Shown: in pieces, positions 1-6,881 of the stretch
Position numbering within the stretch: the stretch's first letter is position 1
How the letters are laid out: each line of letters begins with the position of its first letter
Assembly: GCA_021811505.1 (NCBI GenBank)
Contig: JAJZOM010000302.1
Span: 1 to 7,844 of the forward strand
Direction of reading: 5' to 3'
Length of the DNA: 7,844 nucleotides
From: Thermoplasmata archaeon
GTDB taxonomy: Archaea > Thermoplasmatota > Thermoplasmata > Thermoplasmatales > Thermoplasmataceae
Made by a program: the position numbers and the translations under genes
The notes under the pieces: model-generated
What the model saw: the letters and a program-made list of their open reading frames with translations, nothing else
Told to the model about the DNA's origin: nothing
Database searches by the model: none

Positions 1-1348
1 CCGAGAAACCAAGTGGGAATATACCTGTATTTTCCATATAGGCTCCAAGAACCGTTGCAAGTATTATACTTATGACCCCGGCGATATTTATTGTCTCTAC
101 AGAGGAATAGTCCGCTCTGGTACTATGTCTAACAATATAGTAATCCGCTATCATTACGGCAGCAAACGATGTTGTAATTATTCCGAGAACGTTAAGCCAG
201 CTTGCAATGAAACCGAGTATTCCTACTGCTATCATTATTAGTGCAATTACGTTTCCAAGAATAACCATGGCCAGTCTACCCGGTCTCCGCTTGAAAGCTA
301 CATCAAAGAAGTTAACCAGTGCAAGAGATCCAGAGTAAGTATTCAGAACCTGAGCTTTTGCCTGGGCAGCATACATTAGAAGAAATCCGGCAATAGAAGA
401 AAGTATTATGAAATAAGCACCGGTATTATATTGTGCCATAGCTTGAGCCTTTGCTTGCGCTGCAGTGCTTGAGAAACCTTGCGCCATGAAATAACTTATG
501 ACCGGTCCTGTTGCACCGAATACGATCACAGATCCTACGATCATAGTTACAATATCCATCATTATGCTGCCTGCGTACGCCATTATGGGAATGTCACGTT
601 TTGTCTTGGCATATCTTGCATAATCAGCATCAACGAGGGCAAGAGCACCTGCTGAGCCTGCAAGAGTAGTAATAGCGATTCCCAGTCTCTCGAGTGGGCT
701 ACCCATGTTAGGTATCAGAGCAGGGTGGTTTATTATGGTGGAGAACGGAGTACCAGAGGCAAAAGCTGCAACGTAGAATATATATGCCAGCAGGACCAAA
801 AATGCGATCAAAAGATAGCTTGAAACCTTCATTACCTCATTTACCCCATATGTCGTGAGAACAATCCACACCACTGTCAGTATACCGAAAATCAGAACTG
901 CATGGAAAAGAGTATCACTCCATCCGAGTGCAAAAAGAGTACCGAAATACAGCAGGGCATTCTCAAGGGCCAAGAATCCGAGTATCATAAAGCCAAAAAT
1001 TCCTGACGTGATTACCGAACCTCTGGCGCCGAAGCCGTAAAATCTCGAAGTAACTGTACTTGAAAGTCCTTCCCGGAAACTTACATTAGCAACCAGCCAT
1101 CCCAATGTCCCTCCAAATATTGCTACCAGTACATCGGCTAGGATGGCCAGTTTCATTCCAGCCACCGCAGCCACATAACTTCCGATAAGAAGTTGTACCA
1201 GAGTCGAAACTATTCCCATGGATAACCAGGAAAGGGCCCATCCCGATTTCTTTTGTTCTTCAGGGACCCTGTTTAGGGAGTAATCATCAATCACTTCCCT
1301 TTCGTTGCGCACCTTATTACCCACTCCATCAGTGTGTTTACCACGCAT
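1..1348 (-). CDS. NCS1-family nucleobase/allantoin-type permease (C-terminus cut by window edge)
   Basis: Reading the minus strand from ATG at 1348 gives 449 uninterrupted codons with no stop before the edge. The product is an inner-membrane protein with a charged N-terminus of about 35 residues followed by many hydrophobic helices. Family marks of the nucleobase:cation symporter-1 group are visible: DADYARY at residues 240-246 (the D-x-x-R-Y element), QAKAQVLNTYSG at 329-340 (matching the N-x-Y-S-x-G-L element of cytosine and purine permeases), and ADYYIVR at 401-407. Members import cytosine, purines, uracil, thiamine, allantoin or hydantoins with a cation; the substrate here cannot be read from sequence. 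Probably only a few dozen residues are missing. The start is chosen because a TATA-like box lies 27 nt upstream and there is no Shine-Dalgarno sequence. The gene is divergent from the oxidoreductase operon. Family is confident, substrate is open. Confidence 0.9.
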   Translation of the reverse strand, partial: MRGKHTDGVGNKVRNEREVIDDYSLNRVPEEQKKSGWALSWLSMGIVSTLVQLLIGSYVAAVAGMKLAILADVLVAIFGGTLGWLVANVSFREGLSSTVTSRFYGFGARGSVITSGIFGFMILGFLALENALLYFGTLFALGWSDTLFHAVLIFGILTVVWIVLTTYGVNEVMKVSSYLLIAFLVLLAYIFYVAAFASGTPFSTIINHPALIPNMGSPLERLGIAITTLAGSAGALALVDADYARYAKTKRDIPIMAYAGSIMMDIVTMIVGSVIVFGATGPVISYFMAQGFSSTAAQAKAQAMAQYNTGAYFIILSSIAGFLLMYAAQAKAQVLNTYSGSLALVNFFDVAFKRRPGRLAMVILGNVIALIMIAVGILGFIASWLNVLGIITTSFAAVMIADYYIVRHSTRADYSSVETINIAGVISIILATVLGAYMENTGIFPLGFS

Positions 1349-1371
1349 TATGATGCTAACTTACATACTGC

Positions 1372-1378
1372 TATTAAA
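1372..1378 (-). promoter_or_regulatory. TATA-like box of the NCS1 permease gene
   Basis: The minus strand reads TTTAATA, centred about 27 nt before the ATG at 1348. This spacing puts transcription start at or within a base or two of the start codon, so the mRNA is probably leaderless. It lies within the 133-bp divergent spacer 1349-1481. Confidence 0.55.
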
Positions 1379-1413
1379 TTCTTCGTTTAATTTAACAATA
1401 ATCATAAATATGG

Positions 1414-1450
1414 TTTATAATTCAAGTTTATACAAGAAAAATGTTATAAT
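1414..1450 (+). promoter_or_regulatory. Candidate TATA boxes of the FAD oxidoreductase operon
   Basis: Three A/T boxes precede the operon on the plus strand: TTTATAA at 1414-1420, TTTATAC at 1427-1433 and TTATAAT at 1444-1450. GTTTATA occurs twice (1413-1419 and 1426-1432). The last box would start transcription near 1472-1474, leaving a leader of roughly 8-10 nt before the ATG at 1482. The first box would instead suit an in-frame ATG at 1449. No Shine-Dalgarno sequence precedes either start. Which box is used cannot be decided from sequence. Confidence 0.4.
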
Positions 1451-1481
1451 GCATGCAATACCTATCTTTTTCAGATATAAT

Positions 1482-3032
1482 ATGGCAACTGATTTTGATT
1501 TTATTGTAATCGGTGCTGGCATCAATGGTCTCACTGCTGCATCATACCTTGCCAAAGAAGGTTTCTCTACGATTATTATTGAAAAACAGGATTACCTCGG
1601 GGGATGTGCTGTAACAAAGGAGCTCACTATTCCGGGTTTCAAACACGATGTTTTTGCTACCTCGATCAATATATGGAGGCTGGGACCTGTTGAAAAGGAG
1701 TTGAATCTGAGAAAATATGGTTACAGGGATTTAAGCCCGGAAGTTGTAGCCTCCACACCTTTCAAAAATGGGAGAGCCATAACAATTTACAATGATATCA
1801 ACAAAACTGCCAATTCGATTGCTGGATTTTCAAAGAAAGATGCAGATAGATACAAAGAAGTATACGATTATTACAATACTGCTTCTGAACTGGTTGAAGA
1901 GGGGTTCGCAGCGGCCCCCATGAAGTATTCAGAAATGACCACCCTCCTTGAAGACACCGACGATGGACTGGAATTCCTGAGGCTTTCCTTCATGTCTGTC
2001 AGGGATTGGTTGAACGAGAACTTTGAGTCCGAAGAAGTGAAGGCATTCTTTACCATCTGGGCAACGAACCACGCCCCTCTGTCTCCCGAAGACGCCGGAA
2101 GTGCGTTGACGGCGTTGACTTTTGTGGGACTGCTACAGCAGAAGGGTATTGGAATACCGATAGGAGGAATGGAGATACTGCCCAATTCACTGAGAAACTT
2201 CATACAGGCGCATGATGGAAAGATTATCACGGGAGATTCGGTTGATGAGATTTTTGTGGAAAACAATATTGCGAAGGGAGTGAAACTGCGTTCAGGCAAA
2301 CTTATTAATGCCAAGAAAGGAATTCTCGCGAACGTTGAGCCAAAGGCCCTTTTCAATAAACTCATCCCGCCATCAAAAGTTTCCGAAAGCTTTTTGAAAA
2401 AGGTTAATAAGTTTCGATATTCTGAAGTCACACAGGTTATGATACATGCCGCGATGAGTGAAGCTCCGGATTATATTTCAGAAGATACAAGGAAAGCAGG
2501 CATTGTCCAGATTGGTGAAACCGTGAATGAAATATCAAGGGCTTTTAACGATTCGACCATCGGTAGACTACCGGACCGTCCATTTATGACTCTTAACAAC
2601 TCGACATATTATGACAAGAGCAGGTCACCGGAAGGAAAGCATACGATGTGGAACTTTGTAAGGGCACCGGTCATGATTGGAGGCAAACCATGGACTGAGG
2701 ACGACAAGGAGAAATTTGCTGCGATCAGTCTCGCAAGGTTGGCTGAATACGCTCCGAACATCTCCAAATCTGTACTGAAGATGGTTGTGATGAGCCCACA
2801 AGATATTGAGGCATTGAATCCCAATGTTATCAATGGTGATCCGGTTCTAGGAAAACCCAGCATTGATCAGATGTTATCGCTGAGGCCATTTCCAGGGTAC
2901 AGTAAATACAGAACCGAGATTAATGGGCTCTACATGTGCAGTTCTGCCACGCATCCTGGGGGTGGCGTCTCAGGATTGCCGGGAAGAAATGCGGCCCTAC
3001 AGGCGATTGAAGACCTGAAAATGAGGGCCTGA
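1482..3032 (+). CDS. Phytoene-dehydrogenase-like FAD/NAD(P)-binding oxidoreductase
   Basis: The product has 516 residues, a normal length for the CrtI/phytoene desaturase-like amine-oxidase superfamily (COG1233 type). A Rossmann dinucleotide site starts at once: G11-x-G13-x-x-G16 followed by an acidic E34 at the end of the second strand, then LGG at 39-41, as in FAD-binding flavoproteins. The C-terminus has the matching second FAD element, PGGGVSG (492-498) and GRNAA (501-505). Family members oxidise or desaturate carotenoids, but many archaeal and bacterial homologues act on other, unknown substrates. No phytoene synthase or other carotenoid gene is visible, so no crt name is given. The start at 1482 puts the Rossmann strand near the N-terminus, as is usual; an in-frame ATG at 1449 would add 11 residues. 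It is the first gene of an operon with the isomerase 12 bp downstream. Confidence 0.85.
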   Translation: MATDFDFIVIGAGINGLTAASYLAKEGFSTIIIEKQDYLGGCAVTKELTIPGFKHDVFATSINIWRLGPVEKELNLRKYGYRDLSPEVVASTPFKNGRAITIYNDINKTANSIAGFSKKDADRYKEVYDYYNTASELVEEGFAAAPMKYSEMTTLLEDTDDGLEFLRLSFMSVRDWLNENFESEEVKAFFTIWATNHAPLSPEDAGSALTALTFVGLLQQKGIGIPIGGMEILPNSLRNFIQAHDGKIITGDSVDEIFVENNIAKGVKLRSGKLINAKKGILANVEPKALFNKLIPPSKVSESFLKKVNKFRYSEVTQVMIHAAMSEAPDYISEDTRKAGIVQIGETVNEISRAFNDSTIGRLPDRPFMTLNNSTYYDKSRSPEGKHTMWNFVRAPVMIGGKPWTEDDKEKFAAISLARLAEYAPNISKSVLKMVVMSPQDIEALNPNVINGDPVLGKPSIDQMLSLRPFPGYSKYRTEINGLYMCSSATHPGGGVSGLPGRNAALQAIEDLKMRA

Positions 3033-3034
3033 AC

Positions 3035-3043
3035 AAGGAGGAG
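3035..3043 (+). promoter_or_regulatory. Strong Shine-Dalgarno sequence of the isomerase gene
   Basis: AAGGAGGAG sits in the 12-bp gap between the oxidoreductase stop and the next gene. It is the only strong ribosome binding site in front of a gene in the window, consistent with an internal operon gene that cannot be leaderless. The spacing from GGAGG (3037-3041) to GTG at 3045 is only 3 nt, which is short. In-frame TTG codons at 3054 and 3057, at 12 and 15 nt, are alternative starts. Confidence 0.7.
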
Positions 3044-3044
3044 T

Positions 3045-3920
3045 GTGTCTGCATTGTTGAAAAATGGCCGTAATTTTGCCGTTAGCGCATGGGTTTGGAA
3101 TTCAGACCCGAGCATCGATAATTACGCGTTCATCTTCAGGGCCGCAGAATTGGGATTCGATGGGGTGGAAATTCCCACGTTTGACGGCAATCTGGATACT
3201 GGCGTTATAAATAACGTCCTTGAATCTCAGTCTAAAAGGATATTTCCGATTGTTGTAGGCGGTGGTTCTCCTAATGCCGACCTAGCTTCAGAGAGTGAAT
3301 CCATAAGGATCAATGGCATAAATTATCTGAAAAAATTAATTCAGATTAGTAATGAAATTGGTTCAGAACTTATTTGTGGGCCACTTTATACTTCTGTCGG
3401 CAAGACGATGTATCTCAAGGAGAAGGAGAGAGCCAGCGTCATTCGAAAAGTAGCTGCTTCCTTGAAGATCGTCTCGTCTTTTGCAGAAGAGCATGGAGTA
3501 AAGATTGCTCTTGAACCACTTTGCAGGTATGACACACATTTGATAAATACAACTGAGCAGGCAATGCGGCTTATAGAACTTATAGATTCAGAAAGCGTCG
3601 GCATCCTTCTGGACACATTTCATATGAACATTGAGGAGAGGTCAATTAGAGACGCTGTACGGCTAAGCAATAAACTCCTTTTTCACGTACAGGTGTGTGA
3701 AAACGACAGAGGTGCTCCAGGAACCGGTCAGATTGACTGGGAATTGTTCCGGGATTCCATCCTTGAAATTAACTATAATGGGTGGATAAGTTTAGAATCA
3801 TTCACGCCATTGGAAGCAAATTTCTCGACTATGATGCATGCATGGAGGAAGCTTGAAAATACACAGGATGAACTTGCATTCAAAGGCCTTAAATTCTTGA
3901 AGAATCTGTTGAACCAATAG
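3045..3920 (+). CDS. TIM-barrel sugar isomerase/epimerase (tagatose epimerase / hydroxypyruvate isomerase-like)
   Basis: The product has 291 residues, the usual size for the xylose-isomerase-like TIM-barrel family (COG1082 type) that interconverts keto and aldo sugars or epimerises ketoses with a divalent metal. Active-site elements appear in order: LEPL with E157 (metal), LDTFHMNIEE with D190 (metal) and H193 (substrate), FHVQVCENDRG with H214, Q216 and R222, the loop PGTGQIDW (225-232), and LESF with E251 (metal). Spacing from D190 to Q216, R222 and E251 (26, 32 and 61 residues) matches D-tagatose/D-psicose 3-epimerases, but the metal histidine position is Gln, as in hydroxypyruvate isomerase-like proteins. 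The exact sugar is therefore unclear. GTG at 3045 is taken as start because of the adjacent Shine-Dalgarno sequence. It is very probably co-transcribed with the FAD oxidoreductase and may act on that enzyme's keto product (inference). Confidence 0.85.
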   Translation: MSALLKNGRNFAVSAWVWNSDPSIDNYAFIFRAAELGFDGVEIPTFDGNLDTGVINNVLESQSKRIFPIVVGGGSPNADLASESESIRINGINYLKKLIQISNEIGSELICGPLYTSVGKTMYLKEKERASVIRKVAASLKIVSSFAEEHGVKIALEPLCRYDTHLINTTEQAMRLIELIDSESVGILLDTFHMNIEERSIRDAVRLSNKLLFHVQVCENDRGAPGTGQIDWELFRDSILEINYNGWISLESFTPLEANFSTMMHAWRKLENTQDELAFKGLKFLKNLLNQ

Positions 3921-3990
3921 ATTTTATTGGCCAATTAAAAATCCATGCTTTTTTAATCGATACATTCTTTTTCCGGATTTTTCTAAAAAA
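3921..3990 (+). terminator. T-rich archaeal terminator after the oxidoreductase-isomerase operon
   Basis: One base group after the stop codon is the perfect palindrome ATTGGCCAAT (3926-3935). It is followed by runs of six T (3949-3954), five T (3968-3972) and five T (3978-3982). Archaeal RNA polymerase stops at such T tracts without needing a hairpin. The palindrome itself would make only a weak RNA stem and may be incidental. Confidence 0.5.
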
Positions 3991-4061
3991 ACGATTGTTT
4001 TGATAATTAATACATAAAAATAACGAATATTACAGTATCGTATAGAAAATAACACAATATA

Positions 4062-4096
4062 AGTATAAACTATACATTTTAACAAAACATTAATAA
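4062..4096 (+). promoter_or_regulatory. Promoter region of the MFS carrier gene
   Basis: The 201-bp spacer 3921-4121 is extremely A+T-rich in its second half. ATTAATAA at 4089-4096 is centred about 29 nt before the ATG at 4122, close to the distance for a leaderless transcript. Another A/T box, GTATAAAC at 4063-4070, is part of a small inverted repeat (GTATA, 3-nt spacer, TATAC; 4063-4075) that could be a second box or a regulator half-site pair. No Shine-Dalgarno sequence is present. Confidence 0.4.
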
Positions 4097-4121
4097 CATT
4101 CTAATGGAATATATTTCCTAA

Positions 4122-5468
4122 ATGACATCTGAAAAAGATAAACCTGAAAGAGGAGAGTCTCTATCCGAGAAGAATTCAAGGAGATATCTCATCTTTGTTG
4201 CTGTGGTTATATATCTTGGATGGGGGTTGATCAATACTGATGGAAACTTAATTCTCGTACTGTCACCTCAGATCAATTCCGCACTGGGTCTCAGTTTAAC
4301 TCAATATGGGTATATTGTATCGGCAGGCTTCTTTGCAAGCTTCATTTTGAGCCTCTTCCTCGGCCCTCTGGCTGACAGAAAGGGAAGAAGATTCGTGCTA
4401 CAGTTCACAATGCTTGGGACTGCAATATTTTCTGTATTCCAGTACTTCATCAACAGTTTTGCGAGCTGGTTCGGAATCAGGATAGGGGCTGGTGCATTCA
4501 CGGGTGGAGAATGGGGAGCTGGTGCAACCGTTCTCACTGAAACAATAAGCAAGAGAATGAGGGGGTTGGTACTTTCTATAATGCAATCAGGATGGGTATT
4601 TGGATACGGTCTTGCAAGCCTGATAGCCCTCTTTGCTCTAACATTTTACGGCCAGGCGGAGGGATGGCGTGTTGCTTTCCTGTTTGCATTTCTTCCCGCG
4701 TTGATGGTAATAGTCTTCAGGGTCTATCTTAAGAATCCAGAAAGATTCGAGCACATGTCAAAAGTAATTGAGGCGAAGAAGAAGAACAAGAAGGAGGAGC
4801 TCAGCAATCTTCTGACACAGTATAACATCGATACGGAGAAGGTAGATAAACCCACTTACAAACAACTTTTTTCGAAAGACCTCCTGAGAATCACTATTGT
4901 TGTCGCCTTCTGGAATTTTATGACAACAGGAATCGCAATAACAAGCAATGCATTTCAACCTGCTTACTTTGAATATGTGAGGCATTTCCCCCCTTCCGAA
5001 ATCATTACCATGTTTACCATAGTATCATTTGCCGGCATTATAGGATACATTGCAAATGGTCTCCTCAACGACAGGATTGGCGCGAAATATTCCATAGTAA
5101 TATTTGCTGTCTTTGAAGCCTTTGGCATATACGCTCTTACGTTCTTCACCAGTAGCTTTGCATCGCTTGCTGCATTCTATGTATTATTCTTCTTTACTGA
5201 AAATGGCCAGTTCTCGGCACTCATAAGAATGAATACAGAATCCTTCCCTACCAGGGCAAGAGCCACTGGTGCCATTTGGGGCGGAGCTTTCTGGAGCCTT
5301 GGGCAGGCAGTATGGCCTCTCATGTTTGGGCAGATGCTTGCAACCATAACGTTCAACCAGGCTTGGCTCTGGCTTGAAGTGGTTCCAGAACTCATTGCTG
5401 TTGTTGTGTTAATCGTTATAATGAAGAATGTACCTCCCAAAAAAGAACTTGAGGAAATAAGTATATAA
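4122..5468 (+). CDS. Major facilitator superfamily carrier, probably an organic-acid or sugar-acid importer
   Basis: The 448-residue product has a charged cytoplasmic N-terminus (1-22) and hydrophobic segments consistent with 12 membrane helices, the standard MFS layout. The MFS signature GPLADRKGRR lies at 81-90 between helices 2 and 3, with a degenerate second copy (NGLLNDRIGAK, 312-322) in the C-terminal half. GGEWGAG at 128-134 followed by RMRGLVLSIMQSGW (145-158) resembles carriers of the lactate/sialate and metabolite:proton symporter branches, which import carboxylates with protons. ESFPTRARATGA at 373-384 is another typical loop. A lysine/glutamate-rich cytoplasmic loop (about 205-252) joins the halves. 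The gene follows the isomerase operon after a T-rich terminator and has its own promoter, so it may be separately regulated. The substrate is inferred only by branch resemblance; family membership is firm. Confidence 0.88.
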   Translation: MTSEKDKPERGESLSEKNSRRYLIFVAVVIYLGWGLINTDGNLILVLSPQINSALGLSLTQYGYIVSAGFFASFILSLFLGPLADRKGRRFVLQFTMLGTAIFSVFQYFINSFASWFGIRIGAGAFTGGEWGAGATVLTETISKRMRGLVLSIMQSGWVFGYGLASLIALFALTFYGQAEGWRVAFLFAFLPALMVIVFRVYLKNPERFEHMSKVIEAKKKNKKEELSNLLTQYNIDTEKVDKPTYKQLFSKDLLRITIVVAFWNFMTTGIAITSNAFQPAYFEYVRHFPPSEIITMFTIVSFAGIIGYIANGLLNDRIGAKYSIVIFAVFEAFGIYALTFFTSSFASLAAFYVLFFFTENGQFSALIRMNTESFPTRARATGAIWGGAFWSLGQAVWPLMFGQMLATITFNQAWLWLEVVPELIAVVVLIVIMKNVPPKKELEEISI

Positions 5469-5481
5469 CCTCAATATTTTT
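5462..5481 (+). promoter_or_regulatory. Promoter overlapping the MFS stop codon, with T-rich exit signal
   Basis: TATATAA at 5462-5468 includes the TAA stop of the MFS gene and is a good TATA box. It would start transcription near 5490, a few bases before ATG 5496. A second A/T box with five T (AATATTTTT, 5473-5481) is 25 nt before ATG 5502 and could also act as a weak T-tract terminator for the MFS transcript. No Shine-Dalgarno sequence lies in the 27-bp gap, so the hydratase is probably made from its own short-leader or leaderless mRNA, although read-through from upstream is possible. Confidence 0.4.
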
Positions 5482-5495
5482 CCCTTATTTTGTGA

Positions 5496-6275
5496 ATGCA
5501 AATGACTGACCCCGAACCTTCCATAATTCCAGAAATTGCTGAAAAAACACTTGTTCTAAGAATAAATAGGCCTGAAAAGAACAATATCATGAATTATGAG
5601 ATTCGTGACGAACTGTGGAGACAATTAAGAAAATATGAAGACAGTCTAGACATAAAATGTGTTATAATAACCGCTGTTGGTAAGAATTTCAGTGTAGGGG
5701 CGGATATCAAGAATCTTCTGTCTTTGACAAAAGACAATGTAAAGGAGTACACAACTTTTGTCAGAGAATTCTTGAACTATATCTATGGATACCCGAAAAT
5801 TACAATTGGTGCTGTAAATGGCCTCGCAGTTGGTGGAGGTCTTGAACTCCTTCTGACTCTGGATCTCGTAATTGCTGGTGAAACATCGAGATTTGGGCAA
5901 ACGGAACTGAACGTCGGCATAATACCAGGTGGTGGTGGTACACAGAGATTGCAAAAGATAATTGGTGAAAGAAAAACCAAGGAAATGATTTATACTGGAA
6001 GGCTAATGAATGCCCAGGAAGCCCTTTCATTGGGTTTGCTTAATAATGTCGTGCCCGACGAAACTGTTTTGGATGAGGCAATTAAACTATCGGGAAAAAT
6101 AAGTGAAAAGAGTTTGTCATCACTTTCTCTCGCAAAGAAAGCTATAAACTTCGATGACAATTTAAATGGTTTAGAAATGGAATCCAATTTATATTCCGAG
6201 ATACTTTTAAGCAAGGATGCAAAAGAGGGTCTGAATGCGTTTCTTGAAAAACGCAAGCCGATGTACTCAAATTAG
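5496..6275 (+). CDS. Enoyl-CoA hydratase (crotonase family)
   Basis: The product has 259 residues, typical for single-domain crotonases. These bind an acyl-CoA thioester in an oxyanion hole and, in hydratases, add water across a 2,3-double bond during fatty-acid, amino-acid or aromatic acid breakdown. Visible elements: NFSVGADIKNL (64-74) supplies the first oxyanion-hole NH and CoA contact; GGGLEL (113-118) holds E117; and FGQTELNVGIIPGGGGTQRL (133-152) holds E137. E117 and E137 match the two catalytic glutamates of the well-studied mitochondrial hydratase, so true hydratase chemistry is likely rather than isomerase or hydrolase activity. ATG 5496 is used, but an in-frame ATG at 5502 would shorten the protein by only two residues. 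The gene converges on the MaoC-like gene. Acyl chain preference cannot be read from sequence. Confidence 0.92.
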   Translation: MQMTDPEPSIIPEIAEKTLVLRINRPEKNNIMNYEIRDELWRQLRKYEDSLDIKCVIITAVGKNFSVGADIKNLLSLTKDNVKEYTTFVREFLNYIYGYPKITIGAVNGLAVGGGLELLLTLDLVIAGETSRFGQTELNVGIIPGGGGTQRLQKIIGERKTKEMIYTGRLMNAQEALSLGLLNNVVPDETVLDEAIKLSGKISEKSLSSLSLAKKAINFDDNLNGLEMESNLYSEILLSKDAKEGLNAFLEKRKPMYSN

Positions 6276-6283
6276 GACTGAAA

Positions 6284-6715
6284 TTATCTCTTTTGAACTA
6301 GAATGGTGTGCTCCAGCACCATGACTTCTTCCCCATTCTGATTCGTGACTGATGAGCTTAGAACGACAATGCCATTTTTTTCCTTTTCTTTCATTTCCTT
6401 GACTGTCAGGGAACAAGATAAGGTATCTGCTATTTTCACACTTTTTATTGCCTTGAATGAGGCTCCAAGTAGTGCCACGAATCCTTTTTCAAAAGGGGAT
6501 TCCGGCAAGAGATATACGAGGCCAGTTGCAATTGACGCTGTTAACAAGCCCGGAGCAATCCTTGAGCCGAATGGAGTTTTTTTGGAAAATTCCTCGTTAA
6601 GGAAGAGAGAGTTGTATGCCCCCGTCATTGTGGAGAATAGTACCACATCCGCTTCTGTTACGGTCCTTCCCCTTGTTTCCGCTTTGTAGTGCTTGTTGAA
6701 ATCTTCAAAGTACAT
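6284..6715 (-). CDS. MaoC-like hotdog-fold protein lacking the usual catalytic Asp/His
   Basis: The 143-residue product has the order and length of a single-hotdog MaoC dehydratase, a family whose members hydrate enoyl-CoA with R stereochemistry. The hydratase segment is clear: residues 27-56 run FSTMTGAYNSLFLNEEF then TPFGSRIAPG, matching the common pattern F-x-x-x-[ST]-G-D-x-N-P-x-H-x-D-x-x-[FY]-A followed by TPFG-x-x-I-A-H-G. However the catalytic Asp is A33, the catalytic His is F38, and the later His is P55. The reading in the DNA is clean, with no frameshift. The protein may be a non-catalytic partner subunit, a CoA-binding protein or an enzyme with different chemistry. ATG 6715 is preceded by a TATA box at 26 nt, implying a leaderless mRNA. 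It converges with the enoyl-CoA hydratase gene, leaving 8 bp between stops. Confidence 0.82.
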   Translation of the reverse strand: MYFEDFNKHYKAETRGRTVTEADVVLFSTMTGAYNSLFLNEEFSKKTPFGSRIAPGLLTASIATGLVYLLPESPFEKGFVALLGASFKAIKSVKIADTLSCSLTVKEMKEKEKNGIVVLSSSVTNQNGEEVMVLEHTILVQKR

Positions 6716-6737
6716 GGAGGATTAATTTTCCGGAGAC

Positions 6738-6744
6738 TATAAAT
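6738..6744 (-). promoter_or_regulatory. TATA box of the MaoC-like gene
   Basis: The minus strand reads ATTTATA, centred 26 nt before the ATG at 6715. This is the expected distance for transcription starting at the start codon. No Shine-Dalgarno sequence lies between; the bases just before the ATG are CCTCC, the opposite of a ribosome binding site. Confidence 0.6.
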
Positions 6745-6851
6745 CTTCACGTGTGAATCAGCAACTTATGCTTACATTTCTCGTGGTTAAACTTGTATAT
6801 TTCCGTATCTTCATGCGAGCTGATATTTCGTTTCATTCTCTACAGTACTTT

Positions 6852-6881
6852 AAATCGTAACTATGAGACACAGTACGATTT
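6852..6881. repeat. Perfect 8-bp inverted repeat with 14-bp spacer
   Basis: AAATCGTA at 6852-6859 is matched by its reverse complement TACGATTT at 6874-6881. CAGTAC occurs three times in and around it, at 6843-6848, 6871-6876 and 6882-6887. The centre-to-centre distance of the arms is 22 bp, about two helical turns, so a dimeric regulator could bind both arms on one DNA face. Function is inferred from position only. Confidence 0.45.

Noticed and set aside
855..1040. Plus-strand open frame of 61 codons
   Set aside because: It lies wholly inside the minus-strand permease gene, whose family motifs are clear; no recognisable product.
1305..1481. Upstream extension of the FAD oxidoreductase reading frame by 59 residues
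   Set aside because: It overlaps the start of the permease and the whole divergent promoter region, has no family resemblance, and the Rossmann motif is properly N-terminal when starting at 1482.
1482..3032. Naming the oxidoreductase a carotenoid gene (crtI)
   Set aside because: Only the broad flavoprotein family is supported; no phytoene synthase, cyclase or other carotenoid gene is in the window and the partner is a sugar isomerase.
3926..3935. ATTGGCCAAT palindrome as a regulator site or strong hairpin
   Set aside because: It sits just after a stop codon and before T tracts, has no loop room for a stable RNA stem, and is short enough to be chance.
4104..4121. Five-codon frame (ATG to TAA) ending immediately before the MFS start codon, in the same frame
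   Set aside because: It could be a tiny upstream frame, but the best-placed TATA box starts transcription at or after it, and such short frames arise easily by chance.
6345..6689. Plus-strand open frame of 114 codons
   Set aside because: It is opposite the MaoC-like gene, which has a recognisable hotdog motif, a TATA box at 26 nt and a sensible start; the plus frame resembles nothing.
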